Source of the DNA: RFSX01 sp965230215 | GTDB lineage: Bacteria; Bacteroidota; Bacteroidia; Chitinophagales; Saprospiraceae | Length of the DNA stretch: 64,000 nucleotides | NCBI GenBank assembly: GCA_965230215.1 | Contig: CBDDKN010000002.1 | Location: 1,116,001 to 1,180,000, forward strand | Reading direction: 5' to 3' | Part shown: positions 43,655-53,010 of the stretch, piece by piece | How the letters are laid out: the number at the start of each line of letters is the position of its first letter | Position numbering within the stretch: position 1 is the first letter of the stretch | Translations under genes and position numbers: made by a program | Notes under the pieces: model-generated | Databases searched by the model: none | Told to the model about the DNA's origin: nothing | The model's input: the letters and a program-made list of their open reading frames with translations, nothing else

Positions 43655-44185
43655 TTATCCTACAAAACGTTCATCTGCTTCCATCACAGTTCCGCAATTG
43701 GAGCATGTTCTTAAATCTTCAGATGTGTAAAAGTTTTTGAATCTTGGGAGAAAGTCTTTTTCGATATTGGTTAGATCGAAATATGATTCGTGTAGTTTGT
43801 TATTGCAGTTGTCGCAGAACCAGAGCAAACCATCTTTTTCTTCGCGTACACGTTTGAGCTCAACGACCAAGCCAATTGATCCTTCAGATCTCATAGGGGA
43901 GTGGGGTACTTTAGCTGGCAGCAGAAACATTTCTCCTTCTTTAATCGGAATATCAACAGCTTCACCATCCTCCTGAATTCTAACGACTATGTCGCCTTCA
44001 ATCTGATAGAATAATTCTTCAGTCTCATTATAGTGGTAATCTTTTCTGGCATTGGGCCCGGCAACTATCATTACTATATAGTCTCCAGCATCTTTATATA
44101 AATTACGATTACCAACCGGTGGCTTTAATTCTTCACGATGTTCATCAATCCACTTTTGAAGGTTGAAGGGTCTTCTAATTGCCAT
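43655..44185 (-). CDS. 3-hydroxyanthranilate 3,4-dioxygenase
   Basis: 176 residues; ring-opens 3-hydroxyanthranilate in tryptophan degradation or de novo NAD synthesis. Cupin metal ligands are His51, Glu57 and His95 (DYHYNETEEL and KVPHSP). The C-terminal rubredoxin-like zinc knuckle has Cys124, Cys127, Cys161 and Cys164, which only the bacterial form carries. ATG at 44185 gives MAIRRPFNLQKWI; the upstream TTG is discarded. No other kynurenine pathway gene is in the window. Confidence 0.92.
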   Translation of the reverse strand: MAIRRPFNLQKWIDEHREELKPPVGNRNLYKDAGDYIVMIVAGPNARKDYHYNETEELFYQIEGDIVVRIQEDGEAVDIPIKEGEMFLLPAKVPHSPMRSEGSIGLVVELKRVREEKDGLLWFCDNCNNKLHESYFDLTNIEKDFLPRFKNFYTSEDLRTCSNCGTVMEADERFVG

Positions 44186-44261
44186 TGTTAATTCTTTTGC
44201 AATCAATTTATAGCTTTTTTGGAAAAAAAGCGGTTATGCATCAGCCATTATCAATAAAAGA

Positions 44262-44290
44262 ATGGGTTGTCTCACTTTTGAGCAACCCAT
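44262..44290 (-). terminator. Rho-independent terminator downstream of the rhomboid gene
   Basis: Strong hairpin: outer stem ATGGGTTG/CAACCCAT (eight base pairs), inner stem CTCA/TGAG, four-base loop. On the minus strand it is followed by TTCTTTTATT. It lies ~140 bases after the rhomboid stop and before haaO. I see no coding content in the 243-base gap. Confidence 0.6.
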
Positions 44291-44428
44291 TACAAATGCT
44301 GATCAATTCCTATCTTGACTTATCTTAGATTGAAATATCTGACTTTACTATTTTGACGAAGGATCGACCAAAAAGTAAAAGGCAATTGACCTCTTTAAAA
44401 GATTTTTAACTAAAAGGTGAAAGAAATA

Positions 44429-45097
44429 CTAAGCCTTATGGACTTTTGTATAGCTGTAGAGGTGTCCGTATCGGTTTTTAATGATCAGACCAGCAAGCAA
44501 ACCATAAACAAAACCGCCAATGTGGGCCCACCAAGCGATGCCAGTACCTTCGGTAGCGCCTATACCTGATAACAACTGTTGTGCAAACCAGAACCCCAGG
44601 AATATAACAGCGGGCAGTTCAAATTTTGAGAAGAAAAGAATGAAAATGAGTTTGATCCTGGATTTTGGAAACATAACCAGATATGTTCCCATTACAGCAG
44701 AAATAGCACCGCTCGCGCCTACCGCTGGAATAGCTGAGTGCACATTGGACAGAACATGTATGCCAGAAGCAAATAAACCACCAACAAGATAAAAGACAAG
44801 GAATGCTGTGCTTCCTATTATCGCTTCAATGTTGTCAGCAAATATCCATAAGAAGAGCATATTGCCGATAATATGCATCCATCCGCCATGAAGAAACATG
44901 GACGTTACCAAGGTAAACAGGTCCTCTCCATTGCTGATTTCAACAGGTACTGCACCATAGACATGTAGGAAATTGTCAATGGAAGCTCCTAATGAGAGTT
45001 CATACATGAATATTATTACATTCAGCAGGATAAAGCTATAGCTTACCAATGGTTTATGTCCACCGACTATGTTGTCATCGCCTATTGGGAAAATCAT
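44429..45097 (-). CDS. Rhomboid-family intramembrane serine protease
   Basis: 222 residues, six helices. Catalytic Ser129 in GASG, catalytic His192 in WWAHIGGFVYG, the N-terminal HIIGNMLFLWIFAD (75-88) and GHKPLVSYSFILLNVIIF helix 1. Cleaves helices of membrane proteins. Starts with a four-base ATGA overlap with the acyl-CoA dehydrogenase gene, so is the last gene of the beta-oxidation operon, where it is a curious passenger. Confidence 0.93.
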   Translation of the reverse strand: MIFPIGDDNIVGGHKPLVSYSFILLNVIIFMYELSLGASIDNFLHVYGAVPVEISNGEDLFTLVTSMFLHGGWMHIIGNMLFLWIFADNIEAIIGSTAFLVFYLVGGLFASGIHVLSNVHSAIPAVGASGAISAVMGTYLVMFPKSRIKLIFILFFSKFELPAVIFLGFWFAQQLLSGIGATEGTGIAWWAHIGGFVYGLLAGLIIKNRYGHLYSYTKVHKA

Positions 45098-46302
45098 TGC
45101 GTATATTTTTTAATGGTGTTCCTTCCCAATTGATTGAGATGAACTTCATCTGGACCATCTGCTATTCGAAGAGCTCTTGCATAGGTCCACATTTCTGCTA
45201 AAGGTGTATCCTCACAAACACCCATGCCTCCATGAAACTGAATCGCTTTGTCTATAAGATCACAAGCCAATTGCGGTATGACAACCTTGATCATGGCAAT
45301 GATATCTCTGGCATCCTTTGATCCTTTTTTATCAATCTGATCCGCAGCAGAAAGACATAGCAATCGGGCCTGCTCAAGACGGCTTCTAAAAGTGGCAATA
45401 GATTCTCTGCTGCTGGAAAACGCAGCGATTTTTTTGCCAAATGCAACTCTGTTTTCCGACCTTATACACATCATCTCAAGTGCACGTTGAGCACATCCGA
45501 TTAATCTCATGCAATGATGAATTCTACCTGGCCCTAAGCGGCCTTGTGCTATTTCAAAACCGGCACCTTCCCCAAGAATTAAATTTTCTTCTGGTACTTC
45601 TACATTATTAAGTTCAATTTCAGCGTGACCAAATGGAGATTCATTGTATCCATAAACAGAAAGATGTCTTTTGATATTTACACCTTCACTATCTGTCGGA
45701 ACAATAATCATACTTTGCTGTCGATAAGAATCTGCATTGGGGTCTGTTTTACCCATGACAATGTAGAAACTGTTATCCGGATGAAGCGCACCAGTGGACC
45801 ACCATTTAAGACCATTGACGATGTATCCATTATCGGACTTAACAATGCTTGTTGATATATTTCGGGCATCTGATGATGCTACCTCTGGTTCAGTCATTAG
45901 AAAACTGGATCGTATATCCCCATTAAGTAAGGGCTTAAGCCATTTGCTTTTCTGATAATCTGATCCATATTTGGCAAGTACTTCCATATTTCCAGTGTCT
46001 GGAGCAGAACAATTGAAAACCTGAGATGACCACAATACGCGACCCATAATTTCTGCTAATGGGGCATATTCAAGGTTGCTTAATCCTGGTGAGAATTCAC
46101 CATAACTGGGCGGAAGAAACAGGTTCCACAATCCGGCGTTTTTAGCGGCTTCCTTTAACGTCGGCATTTCAGGAAATTCCTGCCACGGATTAGATTTTGT
46201 AAAATCCCGATACTTTGATTCATGAGGATAAATGTATGCTTCAAAAAATGCCAAGAGGCGTTCTCTGTACTGAAGTGTTTTATCGCTGAAATCAAAGTTC
46301 AT
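45094..46302 (-). CDS. Acyl-CoA dehydrogenase (ACAD10/11-like)
   Basis: 402 residues, FAD-dependent acyl-CoA dehydrogenase. Typical blocks are SSFLMTEPEVASSDARNI (about 132-149, FAD-binding TEP motif) and the C-terminal domain with QFHGGMGVCEDTPLAEMWTYARALRIADGPDEVHL. The ADGPDEVH end is more like the ACAD10/11 group (medium to long chain or branched) than like short-chain enzymes. The gene is 41 bases after the SDR gene. Confidence 0.9.
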   Translation of the reverse strand: MNFDFSDKTLQYRERLLAFFEAYIYPHESKYRDFTKSNPWQEFPEMPTLKEAAKNAGLWNLFLPPSYGEFSPGLSNLEYAPLAEIMGRVLWSSQVFNCSAPDTGNMEVLAKYGSDYQKSKWLKPLLNGDIRSSFLMTEPEVASSDARNISTSIVKSDNGYIVNGLKWWSTGALHPDNSFYIVMGKTDPNADSYRQQSMIIVPTDSEGVNIKRHLSVYGYNESPFGHAEIELNNVEVPEENLILGEGAGFEIAQGRLGPGRIHHCMRLIGCAQRALEMMCIRSENRVAFGKKIAAFSSSRESIATFRSRLEQARLLCLSAADQIDKKGSKDARDIIAMIKVVIPQLACDLIDKAIQFHGGMGVCEDTPLAEMWTYARALRIADGPDEVHLNQLGRNTIKKYTQ

Positions 46303-46343
46303 GATATACTGAGATGAAAGATGCTTTGTGAAAATAAGCTTTT

Positions 46344-47102
46344 TTAGATGAGATATCCGCCATCAGCATTTATTACTGAGCCAGTACAATAGGATCCTCC
46401 AGTTGCAAGCATCAGAGCAATCTGTGCAATTTCATCAGGCATACCCATTCTTTGGAGAGGTAATTGTCCTACAAATCCTTCCAGGAACTTTTCATTTTCC
46501 CATATGGCTTTACTGAATTTTGTCTTGATCAGACCAGGGCAAATCGCGTTGCTGATGACATTGTATTTTCCCCACTCTCTTGCCTGTGATTTAGTAAGCA
46601 TAATAAGTGCGGATTTACTAATACTGTATACAGACAGCCCCGGTGTGGGACGGAGACCTTCTACCGAAGCTATATTGATAATGCCACCACCTGTTTCATT
46701 TTCCTTCAAGTAAGGCAAACAGAGGTTTGATAACAGCATACAAGATTTGATATTGACATTCATAATCTTGTCAAACAGTTCAGAAGAGTATTGCTCTAAA
46801 GGTCCAAAGAAAGGGTTGGTAGCTGCATTGTTGACAAGCAGATCTATTCTTCCATATTTATCGATAGTAAAATCAACAAGATTTTTGAGATCCTCTTCTT
46901 TTCCAACATGGCAAGCTGTAGCAGAGGTGCTTAAGCCCTTGGTATTAAGTGCATCGGAAACCTCCTTAACCGCCTCTTGCTTCCTACTGCTAAGAACAAC
47001 ATGGGCTCCGGATTCAGCAAAAGACTCAGCAATAGCTGCGCCTATTCCTTTAGAGGCGCCAGTAATTATTGCAACCTTACCATTAAGTGCATTGCTTTTC
47101 AT
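46344..47102 (-). CDS. SDR-family oxidoreductase (FabG-like)
   Basis: 252 residues, classical short-chain dehydrogenase. NAD(P) motif TGASKGIGAA (14-23), NNAA (91-94), catalytic Ser146, Tyr159 and Lys163 (YSISK), and a C-terminal GGSYCTGSVINADGGY. Its substrate is probably an acyl-CoA or 3-hydroxyacyl compound, judged from the thiolase and dehydrogenase genes around it. Eleven bases separate it from the thiolase stop. Confidence 0.9.
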   Translation of the reverse strand: MKSNALNGKVAIITGASKGIGAAIAESFAESGAHVVLSSRKQEAVKEVSDALNTKGLSTSATACHVGKEEDLKNLVDFTIDKYGRIDLLVNNAATNPFFGPLEQYSSELFDKIMNVNIKSCMLLSNLCLPYLKENETGGGIINIASVEGLRPTPGLSVYSISKSALIMLTKSQAREWGKYNVISNAICPGLIKTKFSKAIWENEKFLEGFVGQLPLQRMGMPDEIAQIALMLATGGSYCTGSVINADGGYLI

Positions 47103-47113
47103 AAGCTAGGGAG

Positions 47114-48283
47114 TTACAGTCTTTCAAATATGCCGGCTATGCCTTGACCTCCTCCTACACAGGCGGTTACCATTCCATACTTCTGATTTCTTCTTTTCAT
47201 CTCATTCAGAAGTTGGATGCTTAGTTTTGCACCTGTACAACCCAATGGGTGGCCGAGTGCAATTGCCCCACCATTTACATTTACGGTATCCGGATCTAGT
47301 CCAGCCTCTTTAATAACTGCAAGTGCTTGCGTAGCGAAAGCTTCGTTTAGCTCTGTCTGTTCTATGTCTTTCAATTGCAGCCCTGCTTGTTTGAGTGCTT
47401 TTGGAATAGCCACACAAGGACCAATTCCCATATACAATGGATCTACTCCTCCGACAGCGCAAGCTGCAAGACGCGCCACAGGCTGAAGATTGAGTTGCTT
47501 TACCATCTCTTCACTTGCGACGAGAGTGAAAGCTGCTCCATCTGAAGTTTGGGATGCATTACCTGCAGTGACAACGCCTCCTTTCTTAAATGCGGGGCGC
47601 AATCTTGCAAGACCTTCGATGGAAGTATCTCTTCTGACACCCTCATCTGTATCCACCACATGTGAACTGGCGACGCGTTGTCCATTGACCACATTTACAT
47701 CTTCCACAGTTATTGAAACAATTTCATCTTTGAACAAACCGGAATCAATCGCATTGGCTGCATTTTGATGAGACCTTAAAGAAAAGGCATCTGCTTGCTC
47801 CCTACTTATTTCGTATTTGCTTGCAACCGCTTCAGCAGTTGCGCCCATGCTGACATGATAATTGATGTTTTCCATATTTGCTTTATAACTTGGAGCCAGT
47901 TTATAGCCAGTCATAGGAATCATACTCATACTTTCAGTTCCCCCTGCTATATACAGATGTCCGAAGCCTGCATTTATTTTGGCAACAGCCATAGATATCG
48001 CTTCAAGTCCAGATGCACAGTATCTGTTAATAGTGATGCCTGGCACTTCTTTACCAAGAGCTCTTGCCGAAATCAGTCTTCCTACCTGAAGGCCTTGTTC
48101 TCCTTCTGGGTTAGCACAGCCTACAATGACATCGTCAATAGTCTTGGGATCTAATCCGGGCACATTGGACATCAGATGTTTTATCACATCAACAGCCAGA
48201 TCATCAGATCTGTAATTCTTAAAACCTCCTTTCTTAGCTTTTGCGACTGCTGATCTATATCCGGTAATTATGTATGCGTTCAT
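47114..48283 (-). CDS. Acetyl-CoA C-acyltransferase (thiolase)
   Basis: 389 residues. Nucleophile Cys89 in NRYCASGLEAIS, His in GGAIALGHPLGCTGA and the second Cys in TACVGGGQG. The large subunit form used in beta-oxidation (FadA-like; a 3-ketoacyl-CoA thiolase) rather than the biosynthetic acetyl-CoA acetyltransferase is suggested by the partner fadN gene 20 bases upstream. Complete, no anomalies. Confidence 0.94.
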   Translation of the reverse strand: MNAYIITGYRSAVAKAKKGGFKNYRSDDLAVDVIKHLMSNVPGLDPKTIDDVIVGCANPEGEQGLQVGRLISARALGKEVPGITINRYCASGLEAISMAVAKINAGFGHLYIAGGTESMSMIPMTGYKLAPSYKANMENINYHVSMGATAEAVASKYEISREQADAFSLRSHQNAANAIDSGLFKDEIVSITVEDVNVVNGQRVASSHVVDTDEGVRRDTSIEGLARLRPAFKKGGVVTAGNASQTSDGAAFTLVASEEMVKQLNLQPVARLAACAVGGVDPLYMGIGPCVAIPKALKQAGLQLKDIEQTELNEAFATQALAVIKEAGLDPDTVNVNGGAIALGHPLGCTGAKLSIQLLNEMKRRNQKYGMVTACVGGGQGIAGIFERL

Positions 48284-48302
48284 ATTATATTTTTGAAGGT
48301 TC

Positions 48303-50708
48303 TTAATTGCGTAATGGTTTGTTATTCATAAGCATATATTGAATACGATCAAGCGTTTTTTGGTTACCCAATAAACTCAAGAAAGCTTCTCGCTCTATAT
48401 CTAAAAGATATTGTTCACTCACACGTTGAGCACTTGTTAAATCTCCACCACATATGACGTATGCTACTTTTCTTGCTATCTCAACATCATAGTCACTCAT
48501 GTAATTGCCCAATCTAAACTCATTGATAGCAGTGTATAGTGCTGACAGGCCAGTTCTTCCAAGAACAAGAATGTCATCTCTATTATTACCAGCTACATAA
48601 TTATTGGCCAGTTCCAGTACTTTGCTTTTTGCGACAGCGATGTTATTTGAAGATTTTAAGCAAACTTCATCCTTGGTGTTGAGTAAAAGATTATAATCAA
48701 ATGCTTCATATGCTGAAGTGGCAACCGATGCGGTTGCAATAGGTTTGAAATGTTCAATTAATGTAGGAATCTGAACATCTCCTTCAAAATAGCTATCTGA
48801 TGCTCGAACAGCCATTTCTTTTGTTCCGCCGCCTCCCGGTAACAAGCCAACACCAACTTCAACCAGTCCAATATAAGATTCTGCTGCATAGATACCGGCG
48901 TCACAATGCATGGAGATTTCACATCCACCACCAAAAACGTAACCTTGAGTAGCGACGACCACAGGAACCTTAGATGTTCTTAGATACATTGTGAGTTGCT
49001 GGAAGTCATCGACCATTTTATCCAGGGTCTTAAAGTCCTTTTGCATGGCAATCATCCCTACGTTCATAAGGTTGGCACCTACTGTGAAGTTCTTGGCATT
49101 GTTACCAATAACAACACCATTCCAGCCTTCGTCAACCGCTTTGTTAATGGCTTCATACATGGCACTTCCTATACCTTCACCTATGGCATTGCTCTTGGAC
49201 CTGAATTCGATACACATAACACCATCACCAATATCATGTACAGTACACTCACTATTTTGTATGACAGGTGAATTGTCACGATAGGCATCCAGGATGATAC
49301 TTTTTTCAGATCCAGGAATATCAGCATACGACTTACTTTCCAGATCAAAATATTGTTTTTTCCCATCCTGCATTCTGTAGAATGAAGAAGCTCCTGAGCT
49401 TTTCATTTCCGTTACCCAATCGGCTAGCGTTTCATTACATTCATTGATTATTTGTATGCCTTTTTCAAGACCTATTTGGTCCCAGTATTCAAATGGCCCA
49501 TATCCCCACATATAACCTGCTCGCATAGCGTTATCAACACTATGAATGTCATCAGAAATTTCTGGTAATCTGTTTGCTGCATAAGCAAGCAGTGCTGCAA
49601 AGTATTCTTTCAGGAACTGATTTTCTTTATCCTCACCATCAATGAGGGTATTGATACGCTTGCTGAAGATGTCAATTTTCTTTGCTGCTCCTATCGCTTG
49701 TGATCTTGGTTTGAATGAAGGTTCATACTGGAGCGTTTCAAGATTGAGTGCATTGATGATGGTCTTACCTTGGTCATCCTTGTTCTTTGTTTTTTCATAA
49801 AAGCCTTTTCCAGACTTTCTGCCCAGGAATTTATTGGAAACCAAGAACTCAATGTATGGAGGTGTTTTGGGTCCTCCTAAACTGTCGATGAATTCATCAC
49901 CTGACACATTGGCCATTACAAATTGACTGACCTTTTCTCCCGTATCTATACCAACGAGATCTTGAAGTCTGAAAGTAGCTGTATTCGGCCTGTTGATGAG
50001 TGTTCCAGTTAATGCGTCAACTTCTTCGATGCGCATGTTATATTTATCAGTAAGCTGAAACATCTTGATACCGGACATAACACCAATTCTATTGGCGATG
50101 AATGCCGGTGTATCCTTACATAGCACTGTGTCCTTCCCAAGGTATACATCACCAAACTCCATAAAAAAGTCGGTTACTTCCTGACTTGTGCCCTTATGTG
50201 GAATGATTTCAAGAAGCGGCATATACCTGGCGGGGTTGAAAAAATGGGTTCCGACAAAGTGTTTCTGAAAGTCTGCGGATCTGTCTTCTGCCAATAATTG
50301 AATTGGAATACTCGAAGTATTGGAACTTATAAGGGCCCCTTCCTTTCTATACTGTTCGACTTTCTCGAATAGCTGCTTTTTAATGTCCAGATTTTCAACG
50401 ATGACCTCTATTATCCAGTCCGCATCCTTTATTTTTTCCAGATCATCATCAAAGTTTCCCGTGCTGATGCGTGATGCAAAAGATTTGTTATAAAGAGGTG
50501 CAGGTTTCGATTTAACCGCATTTTTTAATGCTGTGTTAACGATCCCATTTCTTTTCACAGGATTGTCTTTATCCTTTTCTTCCAAATCAAATGGAACGAT
50601 ATCCAGCAACAGGACATCCATGCCAACATTGGCAAGGTGGCAGGCAATTCCTGAGCCCATAACACCAGATCCCAATACAGCAACTTTTTTTATTCTATAA
50701 GTCATCAT
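48303..50708 (-). CDS. 3-hydroxyacyl-CoA dehydrogenase / enoyl-CoA hydratase fusion (FadN-like)
   Basis: 801 residues. Dehydrogenase domain first: NAD-binding VAVLGSGVMGSGIA (about 8-21) and the C-terminal 3HCDH domains to ~450. The hydratase/isomerase domain follows (about 480-690, WNGVVIGNNAKNFTVGANL and GYVFGGGCEISMHCDAGIYAAE with the usual LxxxGGG oxyanion segment). The order HCDH-ECH is that of FadN, opposite to FadB. First gene of the beta-oxidation operon. ATG at 50708 (or 50705) fits MTYRIKKVAVLGSG; upstream TTG is discarded. Confidence 0.93.
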   Translation of the reverse strand: MMTYRIKKVAVLGSGVMGSGIACHLANVGMDVLLLDIVPFDLEEKDKDNPVKRNGIVNTALKNAVKSKPAPLYNKSFASRISTGNFDDDLEKIKDADWIIEVIVENLDIKKQLFEKVEQYRKEGALISSNTSSIPIQLLAEDRSADFQKHFVGTHFFNPARYMPLLEIIPHKGTSQEVTDFFMEFGDVYLGKDTVLCKDTPAFIANRIGVMSGIKMFQLTDKYNMRIEEVDALTGTLINRPNTATFRLQDLVGIDTGEKVSQFVMANVSGDEFIDSLGGPKTPPYIEFLVSNKFLGRKSGKGFYEKTKNKDDQGKTIINALNLETLQYEPSFKPRSQAIGAAKKIDIFSKRINTLIDGEDKENQFLKEYFAALLAYAANRLPEISDDIHSVDNAMRAGYMWGYGPFEYWDQIGLEKGIQIINECNETLADWVTEMKSSGASSFYRMQDGKKQYFDLESKSYADIPGSEKSIILDAYRDNSPVIQNSECTVHDIGDGVMCIEFRSKSNAIGEGIGSAMYEAINKAVDEGWNGVVIGNNAKNFTVGANLMNVGMIAMQKDFKTLDKMVDDFQQLTMYLRTSKVPVVVATQGYVFGGGCEISMHCDAGIYAAESYIGLVEVGVGLLPGGGGTKEMAVRASDSYFEGDVQIPTLIEHFKPIATASVATSAYEAFDYNLLLNTKDEVCLKSSNNIAVAKSKVLELANNYVAGNNRDDILVLGRTGLSALYTAINEFRLGNYMSDYDVEIARKVAYVICGGDLTSAQRVSEQYLLDIEREAFLSLLGNQKTLDRIQYMLMNNKPLRN

Positions 50709-50848
50709 CAAAAATTTATGAATTCTGAAAGTCTCATTTTAACTTAAGTAATTGATTTTGGGAAATTAAAAATTTAACTTCGAGTAAAGAAACAAACAAG
50801 AGCTTTTCTAAGTTTAAATTTTTCTTCATTAACACTAAAAATACTGTT

Positions 50849-52669
50849 ATGGCTACATATATGAGCATGGATAATCTCAGATTCATCCTACACGATGTAT
50901 TGAAAGTTTCTGATTTGTGTCAATTTGATAGGTTCAAAGATTATGATAAGGAAAGCTTTGATTTGCTCATTGGTTCTACAAAGGCATTTGCAGATAAGGT
51001 GATGTATCCTGCATTCAAGCCAATGGATGAAAAACCAGCGGTATACGAAGATGGAAAGATTAAGGTTCTTCCGGTAGTAGGGGAAATGATGCGATTTGCC
51101 GGAGAAAATGGATTTATAGGTGCTGTATTTGACTATGATCATGGTGGCATGCAGCTTCCCAATGTTATGAATTCGGCGCTGGCGCATATTGGCGAATGTG
51201 CCAATAACAGTCTTACTGGCTACACAGGATTGACTGGTGGGGCAGCCCATTTGATAGTTTCTTTTGGAGAGCAAAAACTTATAGATACCTATGTTCCAAA
51301 GATGATGGAAGGTAAGTGGGGTGGTACTATGTGCCTCACCGAGCCCCAAGCCGGAAGTTCACTGTCTGATATCACAAGTGAAGCCATTCCAAATGATGAT
51401 GGTTCTTATAGTCTGAAGGGGCAAAAGATTTTTATTTCTGGGGGGGATCATGAGTATTGTGAAAACTTTGTTCACCTGGTCCTGGCGCGCATTAAAGGTG
51501 CGCCTCAGGGTACAAAAGGTATTTCTCTATTTGTGGTTCCTAAACATAGACCAGGATCAAATGGAGAATTGGAAAGCAACGATGTAATCACAGCAAGTGA
51601 TTTTCAGAAAATGGGACAGAGAGGATATTGCACCACCCATCTAGTATTTGGGGAGAATGATAATTGCAAAGCCTGGTTATGTGGACCAGAAAATGAAGGA
51701 CTTAAGTGCATGTTCCAGATGATGAATGGCGCTCGAATTGATGTAGGGCTCACCGCCGCGTCAACGGCGACTGCTGCATATTATGCGTCTCTTCAATATG
51801 CCAAGGAAAGACCTCAGGGAAGACGCATTTTGTCTGGCGGTAAAAAGAATACGAATGCTGAGCAAAGCTTGATTATAGATCATCCGGATGTTCGCCGTAT
51901 GTTACTTAGTCAAAGGGCTGTTACTGAAGGAGCTATCGGTTTGTTGTTGCGCGCAAGTTATTATCAAGACCTTTCTGAAAATGCAGAGAGTCCTGAAGAG
52001 CGCGAAAAATACCACAACCTTCTGGAGCTGTTGACACCAATTGCCAAAACCTATCCATCTGAAATGGGCCAGACCAGCGTTTCAAATGGAATCCAAGTAC
52101 TTGGCGGTTATGGATATTGTACTGATTTCCCATTAGAGCAATATTACAGGGATATAAGAATTATGGCCATATATGAGGGAACTACAGGAATTCAGTCTCT
52201 TGACTTACTCGGTAGGAAAATCGTGATGAAGAATGGAGCAGCGATGAAATTGCTTACAAAGGAAATCATTGATACAATTCGAGAAGCAGAAAATTTTGAT
52301 GAGCTTAAGCCTTATGCTCAAGAGTTGAAACTGGCTTCTAAAAAACTGGAAGAAACTTTAATGTTCTTATTGCAATTCGCCATGTCAGGTCAGCATGAAA
52401 GATATATCTCTGATGCAACGGTATTCATGAACCTTATGTCAACAGTTGTTATTGCATGGCAATGGTTACAACAGGCTGTAGTTGCAAAGCAATGCTTGTT
52501 GACATCAAATGGAAGCTGTCCTAAGGATTTTTATGAGAATAAAATTCACACGATGAAGTTCTTCTTCAAATATGAATTAACAAAGATTGAAGGTTATTCG
52601 AAAACTTTGATGCATCCAGATGTATTAACTATAGTAGAAGACAACCAAGCCGTTTTGGCAAATAATTAA
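50849..52669 (+). CDS. Acyl-CoA dehydrogenase, FadE-like long form
   Basis: 606 residues, about 200 longer than the ordinary ACAD. CLTEPQAGSSLSD (about 157-169, FAD motif), the EQYYRDIRIMAIYEGTTGIQSLDLLGRK segment with the catalytic Glu, and a C-terminal helical extension (about 455-606) like PF12806 in FadE-type proteins. It diverges from the fadN operon, the two starts being 140 bases apart; probable start of long-chain fatty-acid oxidation. Followed by a SCP2 gene. Confidence 0.93.
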   Translation: MATYMSMDNLRFILHDVLKVSDLCQFDRFKDYDKESFDLLIGSTKAFADKVMYPAFKPMDEKPAVYEDGKIKVLPVVGEMMRFAGENGFIGAVFDYDHGGMQLPNVMNSALAHIGECANNSLTGYTGLTGGAAHLIVSFGEQKLIDTYVPKMMEGKWGGTMCLTEPQAGSSLSDITSEAIPNDDGSYSLKGQKIFISGGDHEYCENFVHLVLARIKGAPQGTKGISLFVVPKHRPGSNGELESNDVITASDFQKMGQRGYCTTHLVFGENDNCKAWLCGPENEGLKCMFQMMNGARIDVGLTAASTATAAYYASLQYAKERPQGRRILSGGKKNTNAEQSLIIDHPDVRRMLLSQRAVTEGAIGLLLRASYYQDLSENAESPEEREKYHNLLELLTPIAKTYPSEMGQTSVSNGIQVLGGYGYCTDFPLEQYYRDIRIMAIYEGTTGIQSLDLLGRKIVMKNGAAMKLLTKEIIDTIREAENFDELKPYAQELKLASKKLEETLMFLLQFAMSGQHERYISDATVFMNLMSTVVIAWQWLQQAVVAKQCLLTSNGSCPKDFYENKIHTMKFFFKYELTKIEGYSKTLMHPDVLTIVEDNQAVLANN

Positions 52670-52680
52670 ATATCAACAAA

Positions 52681-52977
52681 ATGAATTTAGACGCAGTATT
52701 AGAACAATTTAATAATCAGGCAGGAAACACAAGTCCCATTGGAGGTACTATCAAGTTTATGTTAGATGGTCAGGCTATTTATATTGATGGATCCGGAGAC
52801 AGCAATGTCGTGAGTGCAGAGGATAAAGATGCCGATTGTACAATCAGTACAAGTGTTGAAACACTACAGAAATTACAAGCGGGAGAACTGAATCCAATGA
52901 TGGCAGTGATGGGAGGTAAGATCAAGATATCTGGTGATATGGGACTTGCCATGAAACTTCAGAATCTAATAGGCTAA
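52681..52977 (+). CDS. SCP2 sterol-binding-domain protein
   Basis: 98 residues, single SCP2 domain. The VLEQFNNQAGNTSPIGGTIKFMLDGQ start and the end pattern GELNPMMAVMGGKIKISGDMGLAMKLQNLIG are the family signature. Binds lipids or acyl-CoA; here it is 11 bases after the acyl-CoA dehydrogenase gene and likely hands over substrates. Confidence 0.93.
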   Translation: MNLDAVLEQFNNQAGNTSPIGGTIKFMLDGQAIYIDGSGDSNVVSAEDKDADCTISTSVETLQKLQAGELNPMMAVMGGKIKISGDMGLAMKLQNLIG

Positions 52978-52981
52978 GATA

Positions 52982-53005
52982 AAAGGGCGGCCGCGGCCGC
53001 CCTTT
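52982..53005. terminator. Perfect palindromic bidirectional terminator
   Basis: A 24-base exactly self-complementary sequence: AAAGGGCGGCCG and its reverse complement, GC-rich in an AT-rich genome and containing overlapping GCGGCCGC sites. T-rich sequence follows on both strands (TTTCTTTATT to the right, TTTTATCTTA to the left). It lies exactly between the convergent SCP2 and Ycf48-like genes. Confidence 0.85.
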
Positions 53006-53010
53006 CTTTA

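Noticed and set aside
52982..53005. GC-rich palindrome as a foreign cloning site or assembly artefact
   Set aside because: It contains NotI-like sequence, but its place exactly between convergent stops and its T-rich flanks explain it as a terminator.
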